Assembly (NCBI GenBank): GCA_933228675.1
Contig: OW121743.1
Location: forward strand, 186,001 to 250,000
DNA: 64,000 nucleotides
Direction of reading: 5' to 3'
Origin: Stomorhina lunata
Taxonomy: Eukaryota; Arthropoda; Insecta; Diptera; Rhiniidae
Part shown: positions 23,856 through 37,261 of the stretch, in pieces
How positions within the stretch are numbered: the first letter of the stretch is position 1
Layout: each line of letters opens with the position of its first letter
Made by a program: the position numbers and the translations under genes
Notes under the pieces: model-generated
Databases searched by the model: none
What the model saw: only the letters and a program-made list of their open reading frames with translations
What the model was told of the DNA's origin: nothing

Positions 23856-24405
23856 CTGAAAATAAGCAATAAAAAGGAAAAACTTTTTTAAATGTCTTCA
23901 CATTTTTTAAAATTTGTTTAATTAAGTTTAACTAAAAAGATAACAAAAACAATTTAGTAAGTATGAATTTCAGTCGGGCAAGCCCAACCATGTGATATCC
24001 TATACCTTGACCTCAATGGTATCTTTTCTTTTTATTTTTAATGCATCTCACACCCTTTCTTTCCTATGATGGTGTAGGGTATAATAAATACAATCATAAT
24101 TGTTATGATAATGACAATGATGATTTTGCTCTACAAATCGCGATGAAATTCTTAAAAAGATCATTAATGTGAAGATTATGACAATTTTATGTTCATTTGT
24201 TGCACACATAATTTTTGTAAAAAATGATTTTAGCTCCCATTTAAGATCCAATATAAAAGTCATGAGAAAATTTTTGTAAACATAACGAAAAAATTTAGCA
24301 AATTTAGTTTATTCAAGAAAAAAAAGACATTCGATCTCATGCATAAACACATTTCCAACAGTAAAGTTGGATCGATTTGGACTGACATTTATTTTGTTTT
24401 TTGTT
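23856..24405. other. Non-coding sequence with a short repeat relic
   Basis: A shortened copy of the dispersed repeat lies at about 23955-24085 ('cagtcgggcaagcccaaccatgtgatatcc' in part, ending 'gatggtgtagggtataat'). The open frame 24048-24263 on the minus strand overlaps it and resembles nothing. No exon or promoter motif stands out. Confidence 0.6.
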
Positions 24406-24950
24406 TATACCCTTCACCACAATAGGTGGAAAGCGTATTTATTATAAGTTTGTGCTGATGTATGTAACGCATAGAAATATTTGTCTTAGACCCACATTTA
24501 GTATACCAATAGGCTTAGAATCACATTGTGAGTCGATTTAGCGATGTCCGTCCGTCCGTCTGGATGGCTGGCTGGACCCCCATGAAAACCTTGTAATCAC
24601 AAAATCAGTCCATTATTTATGGTACCTCCCATAGGTCCCACTTCTCGGAATTGAATATCAATATTTTTTCATGAAGTTTAAAGCAGATACTGCTTATATA
24701 AACATAAATCACTGTACCAAATTTCAAAATTTTGAAATCGGTCCACATTTGACCATAGCTCCCATACAAACTCTTCTGTCAAAATCCACTAAATGAGACA
24801 AAAATCTCTAAAACACTCATTAGCCTGAAGATAATTAGAATTTTGAGTTTATTTTTTGCATACATAATTTTTGTTATAACTGTAATCAATTTTCCAAATT
24901 TCGAGATAATCGTATGGTCGGACTTGACCTACTTGACTTTCTAACTTGTT
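24406..24950 (-). repeat. Dispersed repeat copy, reverse orientation, 545 bp
   Basis: It starts 'tatacccttcaccacaatagg' and ends 'ggtcggacttgacctacttg...aacttgtt', the reverse complement of the family edges seen at 41211-41947. Internal landmarks shared with other copies: 'gcgatgtccgtccgtccgtctgg', 'ggtacctcccataggtccca' and 'tagctcccatacaaactc'. The repetition of 'tccgtccgtc' and the absence of any frame are typical of this family. Confidence 0.8.
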
Positions 24951-25704
24951 TTTTTTATAGATTTTTATGTAGATTTATCATTTATTTTCCTACAGTACCT
25001 ATTTGACTTTTTTAATTCATAAACTAATTATAAAATTTATCAAATTTTTTTTTTGCAAAATTTTGTTTATCAATATGAAAATTTAACTTTTTTTTTGAAA
25101 ATTTTTGAACGCCACTTTTTACATTTTTAGAATATCAACTTCACGAAAAATTTAATGGAAAAAGCTTAAGTGTTTTAAAATTCTACAGACTTCACGCAAT
25201 TAAGGGAGACCAACACAGCTTGCCCTTAGTTTTATATTTGGGATTGAAAATGTAGAAAACATTTTGTTCAAAAGCTGTAAACCTCAAACAAAACTTCGCA
25301 GCAAATTCCGGAGAATCAAAATTCGTTTTAGACCTATGGTTTCTTTGGGAAAGTTTCTTAGAAAGACCCAAAGAACAAGAATCGCGATTAGCACTTTTTT
25401 GGTCTAATACAATTTGACCCACCCTAATGTTTGTTTATGCCAAGACATATTCGTTTCTATACTAATATATTCAAAAAAATGGAAAAAATCAATATGGCTA
25501 TTTAAAAACTTTCCTAAAAAGTTAAGGGTTTCTTACACAAAACATCCACAACCATTATTTAAGGTAAAAATATATATATATTCTAAATAAATGTGTTTGT
25601 AAGTTAATTTTTTTTCTTTATTTTAGAGCTAATGATGTCTAAAAGGTTAACCGATTTTGATGAAATTGAGCAAGGTGCAATAGGCCATACATACATACAC
25701 AATT
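24951..25704. other. Non-coding, with a possible 'agggtgggtc' repeat end
   Basis: AT-rich. The segment about 25190-25430 is less AT-rich and ends 'tttgacccaccctaatgtttg'; similar 'ttagggtgg' or 'ttagagtgaccc' words occur at about 33498 and 49528, suggesting ends of another decayed repeat. The minus-strand open frame 25192-25422 spans it but matches no family I know. Confidence 0.4.
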
Positions 25705-25970
25705 CCCACGACATTACAATTGGAACAAGGGATATTTCACTCAGATAATAAACTGCATCCGATTCTATTTTAAGACTCATTGAAAGGAACCTACGTTTTA
25801 ACTTCAGCTCCGAACGGCAAATGCATTAGTTACCAGTTATGGCTGAGTTATGAGCTGAACCGCTTTTTTTTTGAAAATTTATTTTTTTCAAGTAGGTCTG
25901 GCCGGGGATCGAACTTGGGACCTTTTTTATGCTAGGCGGATGACTAACCTGCTATACCACGGCGGTTCAC
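25705..25970 (-). mobile_element. tRNA-derived SINE, second copy
   Basis: Same family and orientation as 12515-12805: A-box-like sequence at 25959-25941, B-box AGTTCGATCCC at 25915-25905, and the body phrase 'ctccgaacggcaaatgcattagtta' shared with the first copy. The far end reads 'cccacgacattacaattggaa', next to a short CATA run that may be its tail. No clean target duplication is visible, so it is likely older or its ends are altered. Confidence 0.85.
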
Positions 25971-26240
25971 AATATCATATTTTAAAACCTGGAGCAGAAA
26001 AAGTGGGTCAATGTTTTTGATTATATTTATATTTTATCATTTGATAAAATAGAACATTTTGAATCATAAAAAAGTGTGATAGGATTCGTTTAGGGGAATT
26101 TTTCCCCATAAACATTGAATACTTATCCGCGTGAATATTAAAAACTTTTAATTTTTAAATTCTTATTACCAAGCGTAGTTTGGTTATATAAATATAAGCA
26201 GGTTCGAAGCAGACGGAGTAGCACCTCCGAAACATGGTTA

Positions 26241-26300
26241 AGAATAATAGGAGCTGGAGAAGCATAATAGGAGCTGGAGAAGCATAATAGGAACTGGAAA
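26241..26300. repeat. 20-bp tandem repeat, three units
   Basis: Three consecutive units of the form agcataataggagctggaga; the first and second differ at one or two positions and the third carries two changes (gaactggaaa). It lies in otherwise unremarkable AT-rich sequence. Confidence 0.9.
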
Positions 26301-28100
26301 ACTTTGTTCCAATTCTCAAAAATAATATAGAGGGTGTCTGGTGGCAAATTCATATTTTTTAATACGATTGTTTCAAAAAATAATAAATGTCGCGGAGGTG
26401 ACGCCGATGTAATTATCGATTATGCCGATTTTTCAGTCACAATATCGCTTAAACTTCTTAAACTTAAACTTCACTTCAATAAGCAAAACTGCAGTTATTG
26501 GTCTTTAAGAACCTGCAACCCTCGATTGAAACACCAAACAGGAAAACTGTTTGGTGTGCCTTAACCACGCATGAGGTAATTTTACCTAACTCCAATGGAT
26601 TTTGAACCAAGGCTTTATGCACCGAACTATCAAAAATTGAGTAATAAAAACTTTTTGATTTGTAATTCTAAGTTCAAAAGATTATCTGCAGGACCGGTTC
26701 CTATTAAAATTTATTTAAACATAATCATTTAAAATAACAAAAATTGCTTACTTGACTTTTGGGAAAATATTATTTGCTTATTTTTTAAAAGATAAGAACA
26801 ATTTCTTAACAAACATAAAAAGACAAACGCAATTAATGAACAATTCCCTCCCGTATGAGACAATAAAAATTAAAATATTTGTCGAATTAATCTCAAACCT
26901 TGATAATGAACATAAAAACAAATATGATGTACGTACGACTATTATAAGTAGTTGGCCAAGCCCGACTTTGTATGTCTTCTGGTTGATGTTTATTTAAATG
27001 CCTTTTAATGAGTTTGTAATTGAAAGTTCAGAAGATTATCTGAAACTGCTTGCTATTGCGATTTACTTAGAAATGAGCTTTTTAAATAATAAAAATGAAA
27101 ACAATAATTATTAAATTGACTATTAAAAACATTATTTATTTCTTTTTAAAAAGATAAGAAAACATCATTCACAAACAAATTAATAGACAAACGCAATTTT
27201 TTTAAAAATTCCTATAGTATCAGACAAATCTAATTAAAAGGTTCGTGAAAGAAATCTTTAACGTTATCATTTAAATAACATCAAAACAAATATGAAAGTG
27301 CGATGGTCAAATTAATTTTGAGATTTAAGTATATTTGTTACTACTTTCCGGCAGAGGACCTGATAAGCGGGTTAGGGTCAAATTTTGACGGAATTTTACC
27401 AAATTTCAATTATATTTATGTTAACAAAAAACTAAATAATAAACTAAGACTAAAAATAGACACATTTATTAAAAATATTCTCCCTTATTAGACAATACTA
27501 ATTAAAATAATGAAAGTGCGATAGTCCGTCAAATTTTATAAGTTTTTCTTAATTCTTAGAGCCATATCTGTGCTATTTTTTTTTAATTTTATGTTGGCTA
27601 AATATTGTAAATAAATATTGACTAAATATTACCAAATTTCGGTTGTCTTTTTATCTTTATAGAAACTAGTTATACAAATGACTTTTGAGAGTTTGTATTG
27701 TATGAGAGGTATGGTAAAATGTGGACCATTCCAACAAAATTTGGTACTCTGATCCGGTAACCATTGCGAAATCGAATCATAAAGTGGTTTTAAGTCGATT
27801 AAAAGTAGGTGTCATACTTAAATGTCTATCCGTTACCAACATCTGAACAAACCTAATATACCCTTTCCACCTATAGTGGTGAATGGTATATCATTATGAT
27901 GTGTTTTAGTCATTCAAGACCGATAACTGAGGATATATGGTTTCGATCATTTATTACTTACTCAAATGACCTATGTTTATAAGCATATTCTTCAATTTCC
28001 AAGGCCAAGCTTTGAAATATTTTCCTCTACTTGGTCTTTTTATAGAAGTTTCGTATGTGCTCTTTTAACATCTTATTTTACCTTTTTTCATATTAATTGC
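26301..28100. repeat. Cluster of decayed dispersed-repeat copies
   Basis: Family landmarks occur in several broken copies: 'gtagttggccaagcccgac' near 26950, 'gaaagtgcgatggtcaaatt' at 27293, 'gaaagtgcgatagtccgtcaa' at 27508, and the right edge 'taccctttccacctatagtggtgaatgg' near 27860-27890. Open frames here (26334-26564, 26752-26997, 27303-27491) lie in this repeat material or in AT-rich sequence and I do not believe they are genes. Confidence 0.6.
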
Positions 28101-31100
28101 TTTTTTCAGTAGTGGGTTACTAGCCGGACGTACTAACCCATATTTCTATAGTTCCTATAGGAGAACTCGCGGCACTTGTAAGCTCAGTACATTAACGGGT
28201 ATTAACGTAATTTCCCAGGTGATACCACGTAGAGGTCACAGTTGACATGAGGGATAAACAAGAAAAGTTTGGGCTTACTAAGTTAAGACCAACCAGAAGT
28301 TTGATACTGCAATTTCCGCAGTGAAGATTATTCAAATAACAACTTTTACATGTATCATCGTTAAATCAATTCATGGACAGGGAGTCAGTCAAATCTATTG
28401 TATATTTATATTCATTGCAAACATCAGCACGTATGGATTACTATTTAGGATATCTACTTGTACAATTAGTTTTCCACTTTATTGGACGGCTTATTATACT
28501 CTGCAACACCATAGGTGATAACGCATTCAAATATAGGCCAAAACCTACGTTTAAGTATGTTTAAAAACAAAGTACAGGGCAGTTTAAACGCTATGAGGAT
28601 GAGGTTTGGTTCTGAGTCAATTGTTATTTCAAATGGTTATTTCGGGCACTTTTTAAGGGAATTTCGGAATTTATATTTTAGAATCATAAAAATAAAGATA
28701 ATTTCAGATTTAAGCTAAAACTTGAAAAAAAGATCGATACCCGCTGTTATAATATCATCTTGAACAAATTTTGGTAATATACAAATTTTATTTTTGCTTT
28801 AAGACGGCTGACTTCAGTGGTGTAGGGTATCCTGTAGACAGGCTCATACGAGTTCTAACAATTTAAAAAATGCAGAATCAGAATGACAAAGAAAAAGAGT
28901 TAGGAAGAGGGATATAACTCGCAAAACAATTGTTTGGTTCATATTTTTTTAAAAGAGTAAACGGAAAAGGGGATAATTGACAGATTTAGTTTTGAACTGC
29001 GCAGTTCAATTATCCAAGTGACAGATGAATTAAATAAAGGAAAGAAAAACTTGACGAAACATATGTAAAAAGATATTGGTATAAGAAACGTCAAACTTTG
29101 GATAGAATGAATTTGAAAAAAATAATTGGGTGACTGAGTAACAGCTCGCGAGAGTTAGTGATATAGAGGCCTATTAACTTTAACATTACAGGATATGTAA
29201 TTCATTCCTATGTTAAAAGCAAGGATTTCGTATGGATGTATTTGTTAGTGATTTTGCTGAGTATAACAAAATGAAATGGAAAGAGAAAAAATAAAATTAT
29301 TTCTCACACGAGTAGTACTACATATATATGCAACTAAAATAATTTTAATTTATTTTTTTCAATTTTTTTATACTTACTGTAAATCGATGCAAATCGATAG
29401 CTTTTTAGGATCTGCGTATATCTGATATTTTTATTTAATATTTATTTCAATATTTTATTAATTTTACTTTTCTTATTTTATGAGGTTTAGTAACTTGGTG
29501 TTAATTTGCTTTGGATTTTTAGGGCTTTTTTATTTGAATTTTTTTTTTTAAGCTACAAGGGTCTTTTATATATATATTTATGTATATTGTATTTTCTTTG
29601 TATATTATTTATATTCCGTTTTAGTTTTTATAATTTTAATTCTAAATTTATAGGAAAAAATTAGTAAGAACAGAAAGATTTTAACATTTATATTTATTGT
29701 TGTTATTATTGTTGCCTTTTTAATAAAATTTTATTATTTCACTTCTATAATATATATATATACATATGCGTATGTATATCTTCATTTGTCAAAAGAAAAT
29801 CAGTTATATCAAGTAGGATTTGATTGTATAATAATTTTTATTTTATTTGTATACTCGTAAATATCGTTATTTAAAATTCCACATAAATAAATTTAATTTG
29901 TTGCACTTCTTATGTAATGCCAAAGATATTATTCATTTTATTATTCCTATTTTAATAGGAGTTAGTATTAACTTTTATTAAATTTTACACCTAATTCTAT
30001 AAATTTGATATGCATGCATACACATATATGTATGCATGAATGTATGGATACGTACGTACTAAATATCGGTTTCGGTTTTAACTTTATAATTACAGTAGCA
30101 CAAAACACAAAATGAAAAACGACAACGAAATGAGGTTAAAATGTCTTCAGAACTTTCATCACACGCAACTACACACATACATATGTATGTATATATAAGT
30201 ATGCACAGGACGTATAAGTTCTAATATAAATTCGAGTATAGGTTTTTAACCTAAAAAGGACACTCCTAACAGCTTTAAATTAAATACAATATTTATTTTT
30301 CATATATCTAGCTTTTTTAACTTTATACAATTTTTTGTCTTTTTGTTTTTTTAAGCTTAATTTTTTTATAAAAGTGAACCGTTCGTATCAAACACCAAAA
30401 TATAACCAAAAGGAAAACCTAATGTGAAACTTTTCTAAACTAAATAAAGCGAGCAAATAGATGACATCAAAAAGTTTCATTCATTGCTTTAACAGTTTAT
30501 GTTAGAATTTCGAATTCGCCGGAGAGCACAATTTTTTTCTTATATATGTATATATACATACATTTGTATATGAATATGTATATACATGTACTATATATAT
30601 ATTTTTTTTTTTTCGCAGAAATGTCATGTTAGTAAATGTAACAATATTTGTGTTGAGCTTTGATTAACCACCAAAATGAAGAATAAAAATAAGTAAAACC
30701 TAGAAATTAAAATAACTTAGGAGTGCTTATATTAGAGCGACTTACGCCAATAGTAATTCTCAACCCCCTCAAAATAAAATTTGGTTAATTTTGTGATACT
30801 TCCCAATATAATTACTCTATATTCATATATAAAAATTAAGAAATGTTAGAAGTATAGAACACATTTCATTTCAATTCGATGCTCTCAATAAGAATGACAC
30901 TAACTCATTTTTTAAGTTTTGTAGTGACTCTAACACATATTATTTACACAAATATATCCAGTCAAAAGAAATTATTACAGCAGTATAAAACACGCAGTTT
31001 TACAAAAATGTTACATTTTATACCTTATCCTGTATTTATATTTTTATTTATAAAATTTGTCTTTAAAAGTGGTAAAAATCTTAAATACAGGTGATCAGTC

Positions 31101-31149
31101 ATATGTGAGGTTACTGATTTCTAACAATTCCAATTGACCCAGTACTTAA
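28101..31149. other. Non-coding sequence upstream of para, nothing recognised
   Basis: About 28100-28320 is less AT-rich and of normal complexity but has no open frame or motif I recognise. From 29300 to 30700 the sequence is extremely T-rich with TATA/CATA microsatellites. A family-edge scrap 'gtggtgtagggtatc' lies near 28820. No gene or RNA supported. Confidence 0.5.
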
Positions 31150-32967
31150 ACAAATATCTCTAACAAATGTCAGGAGATTTTTCTCAAAATTGCGATCTGT
31201 GCTTTGATTGCAAGCTTTATATGATGATATCGTTAACTCGAGAAAGAAAATGTTTCACACCCGATCGTTATACTTAATTAGCACAAACTTATAATAATGT
31301 TAATGTAGGGTAACATTTAAAGCATTGAAATTGTTTACTTAAACTATACTTTTCCATATTTCGAAACGTACTGGGACCATTAAAGCGACTTTAAATATGT
31401 TCAAATTACATAGTCTTGTGCATTTTTATACTGTAAAAACTACGAACAAAATGATAAAATTATGGTAAAAACGGTATAGAAAATACATGTCTATTTGCTT
31501 ATAACCACAACAATGAATAGCTGATGTCACTCTTAAAAACATTCTCTCATAGAAAATTAAATATATAACATTTACACACTCATTCTTGTACACTAACACG
31601 CGATTGGGAATAATATTTGAAATACTTAACATTTTTAATCCATATAAATACGTAAGTGTGTACAAAAATACAAGGCCAGTTGTACATATATATCCATATA
31701 GTTTCATGAAATTCAAAAGGGCGTTACAACAAAATAGTTGTTTTCATAAGCTAAGACTAAAATTAGGCACATGCAAAGAATTTTATTAAAGTACAACAAA
31801 TGTTAAGCTTTTTTTCTTTTCGTAAAATTATGCAAAACAGCTTAACCTTTTGTATTTTTGCCGACGATTACTTAGTATATATATGTATATATACAATTTT
31901 GTACATATTTACAATAAGTACCAGTAAATTCACGAACTTGTAATGTACACTTGTATGGGTATGAGTGAACAACAACATATACACATACATATGTACGTTC
32001 ATATTTATTTGATATTAACCGAAACAAAAAAACATAATAATATTATGTACGTAGGTAAAAAAAAATGTAACTTTTACTTATAAAAAAGAACGAACAACAC
32101 AAAAAATAACAAAAAATAGTAAATGTAAGCAACTATAGAAGTGTCAAACTTTTCCTCTTTATTTTAATAAAAATAAAACAATAAAATACACGAATGAAAA
32201 TAAATGGCCTAAATTTAACGACATAAATAGTTCCGAACTTTTTGAAAAAAACTAACAAAAGGTAAAGAAAAAACGTACGAAAGTACTATTTATACATACA
32301 TATGTATGTATATAATATAGGACCCACATAAACAATTTACGGAAACAGGAAAACTACTAAAAATAATAGGTAGTTTCTATCTGTCTGTCTTTCCGTCAGC
32401 GTCTTAACGAAAGGAGCTAGAGCAGTTTAACTATAGCATTTTTGATTTCTTGAATATGTTTGGTATTGAAATTGGACAAAATCGGTTCACATTTCACTTT
32501 AGTACTGACAAATAAAATTTAATAGATATGACAACTTATTTTGAAGCAGAGAAGTTTTATACAAGTATTGGTCAGTATTAAGTGAGTAACAAATAAACAT
32601 TAAATTACAGCCTTTTTGAATTTCATGTGATTTCAAAATCATTTGGAAGTGATTTGCAGAACATACCCGATTATCTTCAGATTTTCGTTGCATTGAGTAT
32701 AGGAGCTAATGTGAAATATGGATAGATTTAAAAAAAAATGGTACAGTGGTTTTTGTTAATACAAGCAGAATTTGTTTTAAATTTCATAAAATTATATGGA
32801 AATGTGTGACCAAAATTTCAATCCCAGAAGTATGACCTATGTGAAATGACCAAAATAATAACCCGATTTTGAGAAATTTCAATAGCAATAGTCCAGCTAA
32901 TAAAAATTGGGACTGTTCTTTGATTACAAATTTACATGGAGATAAATCTGTGGCTTGAAACTAAAAG
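31150..32967 (+). repeat. Relics of the dispersed repeat family
   Basis: Positions about 31160-31315 contain 'aaaattgcgatctgtgctttgattgc' and 'agcacaaacttataat', ending near 'aatgtagggtaac'. Positions about 32385-32950 contain 'ctgtctgtctttccgtcagc', 'ggtacagtggtttttgtt', 'aaatttcataaaattatatgg' and 'ctttgattacaaatttacatgg'. All are landmarks of the fuller copy at 41211-41947. The ends of each relic are lost. Confidence 0.55.
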
Positions 32968-33065
32968 GGCCAATTTATTGATAAAAAGCCAAAAAAATGT
33001 TTGAGGAGAAACCAATTATTTGACGCATTTCCATGGTTGGTTAGGCCATCTCTTCGGGAGGAGTA
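32968..33065. repeat. Repeat shared with 44436-44540
   Basis: Both places read 'caatttattgataaa-agcc', then 'aaaaaaatgtttg-gg-ga' and '-gacgc-tttc-atggttggtt'. In the second copy the ends are inverted complements of each other (agccaaaaaaatgtttgtgg against ccacaataattttttggct), so this looks like a short inverted-repeat element; here the right arm is degraded after 'tcttcgggaggag'. Confidence 0.65.
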
Positions 33066-33299
33066 TCCCTACTTTTAGGCAGATCGAAAACCTCGCATTT
33101 ATTACTTATTTTACAAATACAATTTTTACGAATTATGTTTATAAATCATATGTAAAAGCTCAGATTATCGGCTGAACAAAACGCTTTTTATTACATTAAT
33201 AAATAAATGTAACGGATTGGGATGTTTCTTTCTGAATAATATTTACATCCCGACAAGTTTGTTGTTTTTATTTCCCATATAAATTCATAATGAATAAAA

Positions 33300-33640
33300 G
33301 AACATGAATTTGATAAAAGAACATGAAACTACAAGACATACGATAAAATATGAGCCTAGTTTCATTACCGTATCAAAAGTTATAGGCATATAAAATGGGT
33401 ATGTTTTGTTTTCAAATCTTAAAAAAAATTGACTTTGAACTACCATTAAATCTAAACCAAAGCGAAATTCAAGCTAGGGGAATGTATGTATGTATATTAG
33501 GGTGGCAGTTATTTTTCAAAGTTGGAATTTGTATGTGGCCAACCCCCAGATTTATTCGAAATGATAAAAATAGTCCCTTGAGATCAATCGGATGAGGGAA
33601 AAGCGTGCCCATGACCCGCCCAAAAATTACAAAATACCTG
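33300..33640. repeat. Repeat shared with 57480-57665
   Basis: Shared landmarks, in order: 'aaaagaacat-aaactaca', 'atgagcctagt/gtgagcctagt', 'ggcatataaa-tgggtatgtt', and 'agg-gaatg-at' at the right. Identity is partial, as between old copies. The plus-strand open frame 33395-33595 lies in this repeat and is not a gene. Confidence 0.6.
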
Positions 33641-36600
33641 CTTTTTTACTTTGATTGTCAATAACTTCATTAATACTTTAGAATAAAGACATTTTAAAGT
33701 AAGACATGATTTACAAATCTCTGACCTGTAAGTCCTAAATGGCTGAGTTTTGTCAAAATATTATCAAATTAACTTAGTTTTATTCGTATTATAAAATTAT
33801 ACTTTCTCAGGTCGGTTTCAAAAATCATTTTTTGATTTTTTGAAAATTTATTTCAACAAATATTACAAAGTATAAATATTCGTTCCAGTTCTGGGTTCTA
33901 TGCTCAACAGAATCAATAATGTACTCAAAAATAATGGCTTTTTCCCCCTTTTTAGAATGAATTTATATTTCGTATTTTGTTTTGTTATGTATTTCTTAGG
34001 TACGCTTACTATTTTTATGAACAAATGAATTTTGTTTTTTTGTTAATAAATTGAATATATAATTTTAGTTTTAATTCTTTTTTTGTTGTTTTATATACAT
34101 TTATGCTGAATTTAATATTTATGAAATAGTTTTTAATTTTTGTTCGTAAAAAATTTTGAAATAAAAGTTTTTAAGAATAATTTTAGTCGTACCTATTTTA
34201 ATGACCACATGTGTAAGTTGAATATGCAAGGAAATTTAAAAATGGAAACTATGTTGCGTATGAGTAACAATTTTGAAAGGCTACATCAATGGCAAGTATA
34301 CGCCCAAGAGTTGAGTTCTCTTTTGTTTTGTAAATGTACAAGTACATATGTATGTCATTGTACATTTGGGCACTTTGTTTAAATAATCACTTGGAAAAAC
34401 CGTGCATATGTGGAAGCACATTAATATCATTTTCTGCAACAAAATATTATCTAAAAGTGACATTTTAACGATTTAATCTTAAAATACCAAAAATATTATC
34501 TTAGTTTCCTGACATTATTTCGATAATCATGAGTAAACAACTTTTTTTCAACCAAAGTGAATAAATAATATATATTATTGCGTTAGCAATGGATAAAAAT
34601 AAGAAATTTAGCTTGATAGCAGAATGTGCTATATCATAGTTAAGTCCGTATGTGTGTATCTAGGAAAGGTCGATGCGCTTTTAGCAAGATTGGACCAAAT
34701 CGATTAAAATTTTATATACTATAGTGTTACGATAATATATTAAAAAACGAAGTCATTTTCACACAAGAGTCTACTAATCTAATAATTATAAAAAATTATT
34801 TTTATACGAAACCTATATAAGTATGTGTGTAATGTTATGTAAGGTATAATAAAATAAATAAATCATTTTGTCATTCCAAAATCGACAAGTATTTAACACG
34901 TTTTTGTATTATTTTAAATTATTGCGGTGCGGTCCAATTGTTAAAGTGCACTTAAAACTGTTTAAAAACTTTTGGCTTCAAATAATTATTTTAGATTAGA
35001 TTATATTAAATTTTTTTTATTTATTTATTTTAAATTATAGAAAACTATGTCGGGTTCCATTATTCATTTATTTTTTACACAAACTTTTTTTAGTTAACCT
35101 TGTTTTTAAATTTATATTTATATTATATTATTAGAATAATATTGTTATTTATTTTTTTATAATATTAACAAAAAAAAGTATTTATGTTTATTACTTCATC
35201 GTTATGCATTTTTTATACTTATTTTGAATTGATCAATAATTTTTTATGAAAATAGGATTTTTTGTAAATATTATATCAGATATTTTTAATAATATTGAAG
35301 TTATAAAACTCGTGTTTTTTGTTCCTATTTTTAAACTTCGTATACTGCGGACTTATAGACGATGCACGCGATATTTGTATGGCAACCAAAAGAAGTGAAA
35401 CAAAAACATTTCTCATTCATATTTATTATATACAAAACAAAAAAGAAATTTTGAATAATAAATAAAACGATGGCGTCGACAACGTCAAGTTTACCACCAC
35501 CAAGTTGCTCACACACTGTATAACAACCAACATACACACAGACACAGACACAGACACACACATGTATACTGAATACGAATAACTGGCTATAATACAAAAA
35601 CACGTTAACAAGAGCGAATGACTAACCAACTAACGAGTTGGACAATATGAGAGCATTCTGCAAAGTCAAAAAGGAAAGTACGAGTACAAAGAATTTATTC
35701 TACATATGAATATCCACTAAAAACACTAAAAATTTGAGAAAAGTAGGGTATATCCTGGGGTGATTTTATCCATTTTGTGCTCAAAATTGAATACGTATTT
35801 AAAATAGTACTCTTTCTTTTATGAGTCCTTTTTCCACAATGAATACATAACCTACGAAAACGAAAAAATCGAAATATAATTTTTTTCTTCGTTATGGAAT
35901 CAATTTATTTCTTATTATTTTGAAATTGAAAATTATGAATTTAAATAGTTTATATAAATAGAGATTTTAATTGATTTTTAAACTATTTTATAGGTACTAT
36001 AGAGTATATACATATTAAAATGCAAAGCACCTCCTTAATGTGACCTCTATTAACACATACACACAAATACATATTTCATTTTTTCTTTTTTAAATATTGA
36101 TTTTTCTATATTTAATATTAGTTTTATTAATATATGTATATATTTTATAAATTTTCACAATAAAATCCTTTCTCGGTGTTTATTTTTATGGTATTGAAAA
36201 AAAAAATCACTATATAACAATGGTTTTTATTTGATTTAATAAAAGACACAAAGGCTGTTTTATATATAAGTATGTCTTTATAATGAATATTTTTTTATAT
36301 ATGAATTAAATTTTTTTGCGCTGCTGGTTTTACCCGAAATCCGTTCATCTCCGTGGTTCACTTAAACTGAAACTCATAATCCACTTTTACCTTTTGCAAA
36401 CACAAAGTTTCGTTAAATTTAAAACTAATATATATTCGGCCCTTAACGAAATTCATTGGCGCCCTCAATTACTCTTTATGACTCATCAATTCTCTTCAGC
36501 GCAAAAGCTGATTTAACTACTCGGTCATTAGGACAATCATTGCAGATACGCCCTAGCTTGTGTCATCTAATAGTTGCTGAATGCATACTTATTTCGGCCC

Positions 36601-37261
36601 ACAGTTAAAACTCGTTAAATTCAAACATTGTTCGTATTTATTTAACATTATTACAGATTTTGAAGGATGACAGCGGTTACATATCGGCACGAAGAAAAAT
36701 GCTGACTCATTTTCTTAAGAGTGCACCTAAATTAAATATGTTATTTTTAAAATTAAAACAACATGGCAATACCTAAGCGCAGATTGTCTAAAATAGTATA
36801 TGTATATATGTACATTGCACTCATTTGTCGTTTGCCTTACTAAAAATGTGGCGAACTGACATATATTGGTTCTGTGTGAGTTCAACGTAGTTAAAATGTC
36901 ACCTTTGATTACTATCACATACTAGTGTACATTTCTATGATTAATAAAAGAATAATTTATAAAATTTTTTATTTATTTTCTTATTGTAGGTAAAAACCCA
37001 AATTTAATTAAAATTACAAAAAAATGACATTTGGGAGTACTCTCCAATATGGGAAAAATTTTAATTTGTTAATGAAATCTTAGTTTGTTGTGACAAAAAT
37101 TTGAAAATAGATTTTAATAGAGGACAGTTATAGCAATCAAAAAATATGACTGTAACTTTTCAAAAACTTTTTAAAAATATTTTTTTTTGAAAGAAAGTTC
37201 AAAATGTTTAACAATTTTGGTTTAATATTAAAATATCTATTAAAGTTCTTATATTTATTGG
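33641..37261. other. Non-coding sequence; a less AT-rich patch at 36320-36600
   Basis: Mostly low-complexity AT sequence with an AGACAC run at about 35535-35557. The patch 36320-36600 has balanced composition ('ctgctggttttacccgaaatccg', 'tcggcccttaacgaa', 'ggcgccctcaatta') and no repeat resemblance; on the minus strand it includes a donor-like AAAAG|GTAAAAG at about 36398. It could be an untranslated para exon or regulatory DNA, but there is no direct proof. Open frames at 34140-34463 and 35331-35629 are unsupported. Confidence 0.4.

Noticed and set aside
31426..31716. 96-codon minus-strand open frame
   Set aside because: AT-driven hydrophobic composition, no recognised domain, no splice or promoter context.
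35331..35629. Two overlapping minus-strand frames rich in CVCV/SVSV
   Set aside because: The pattern comes from reading an AGACAC/ACACAC microsatellite; no coding signal otherwise.
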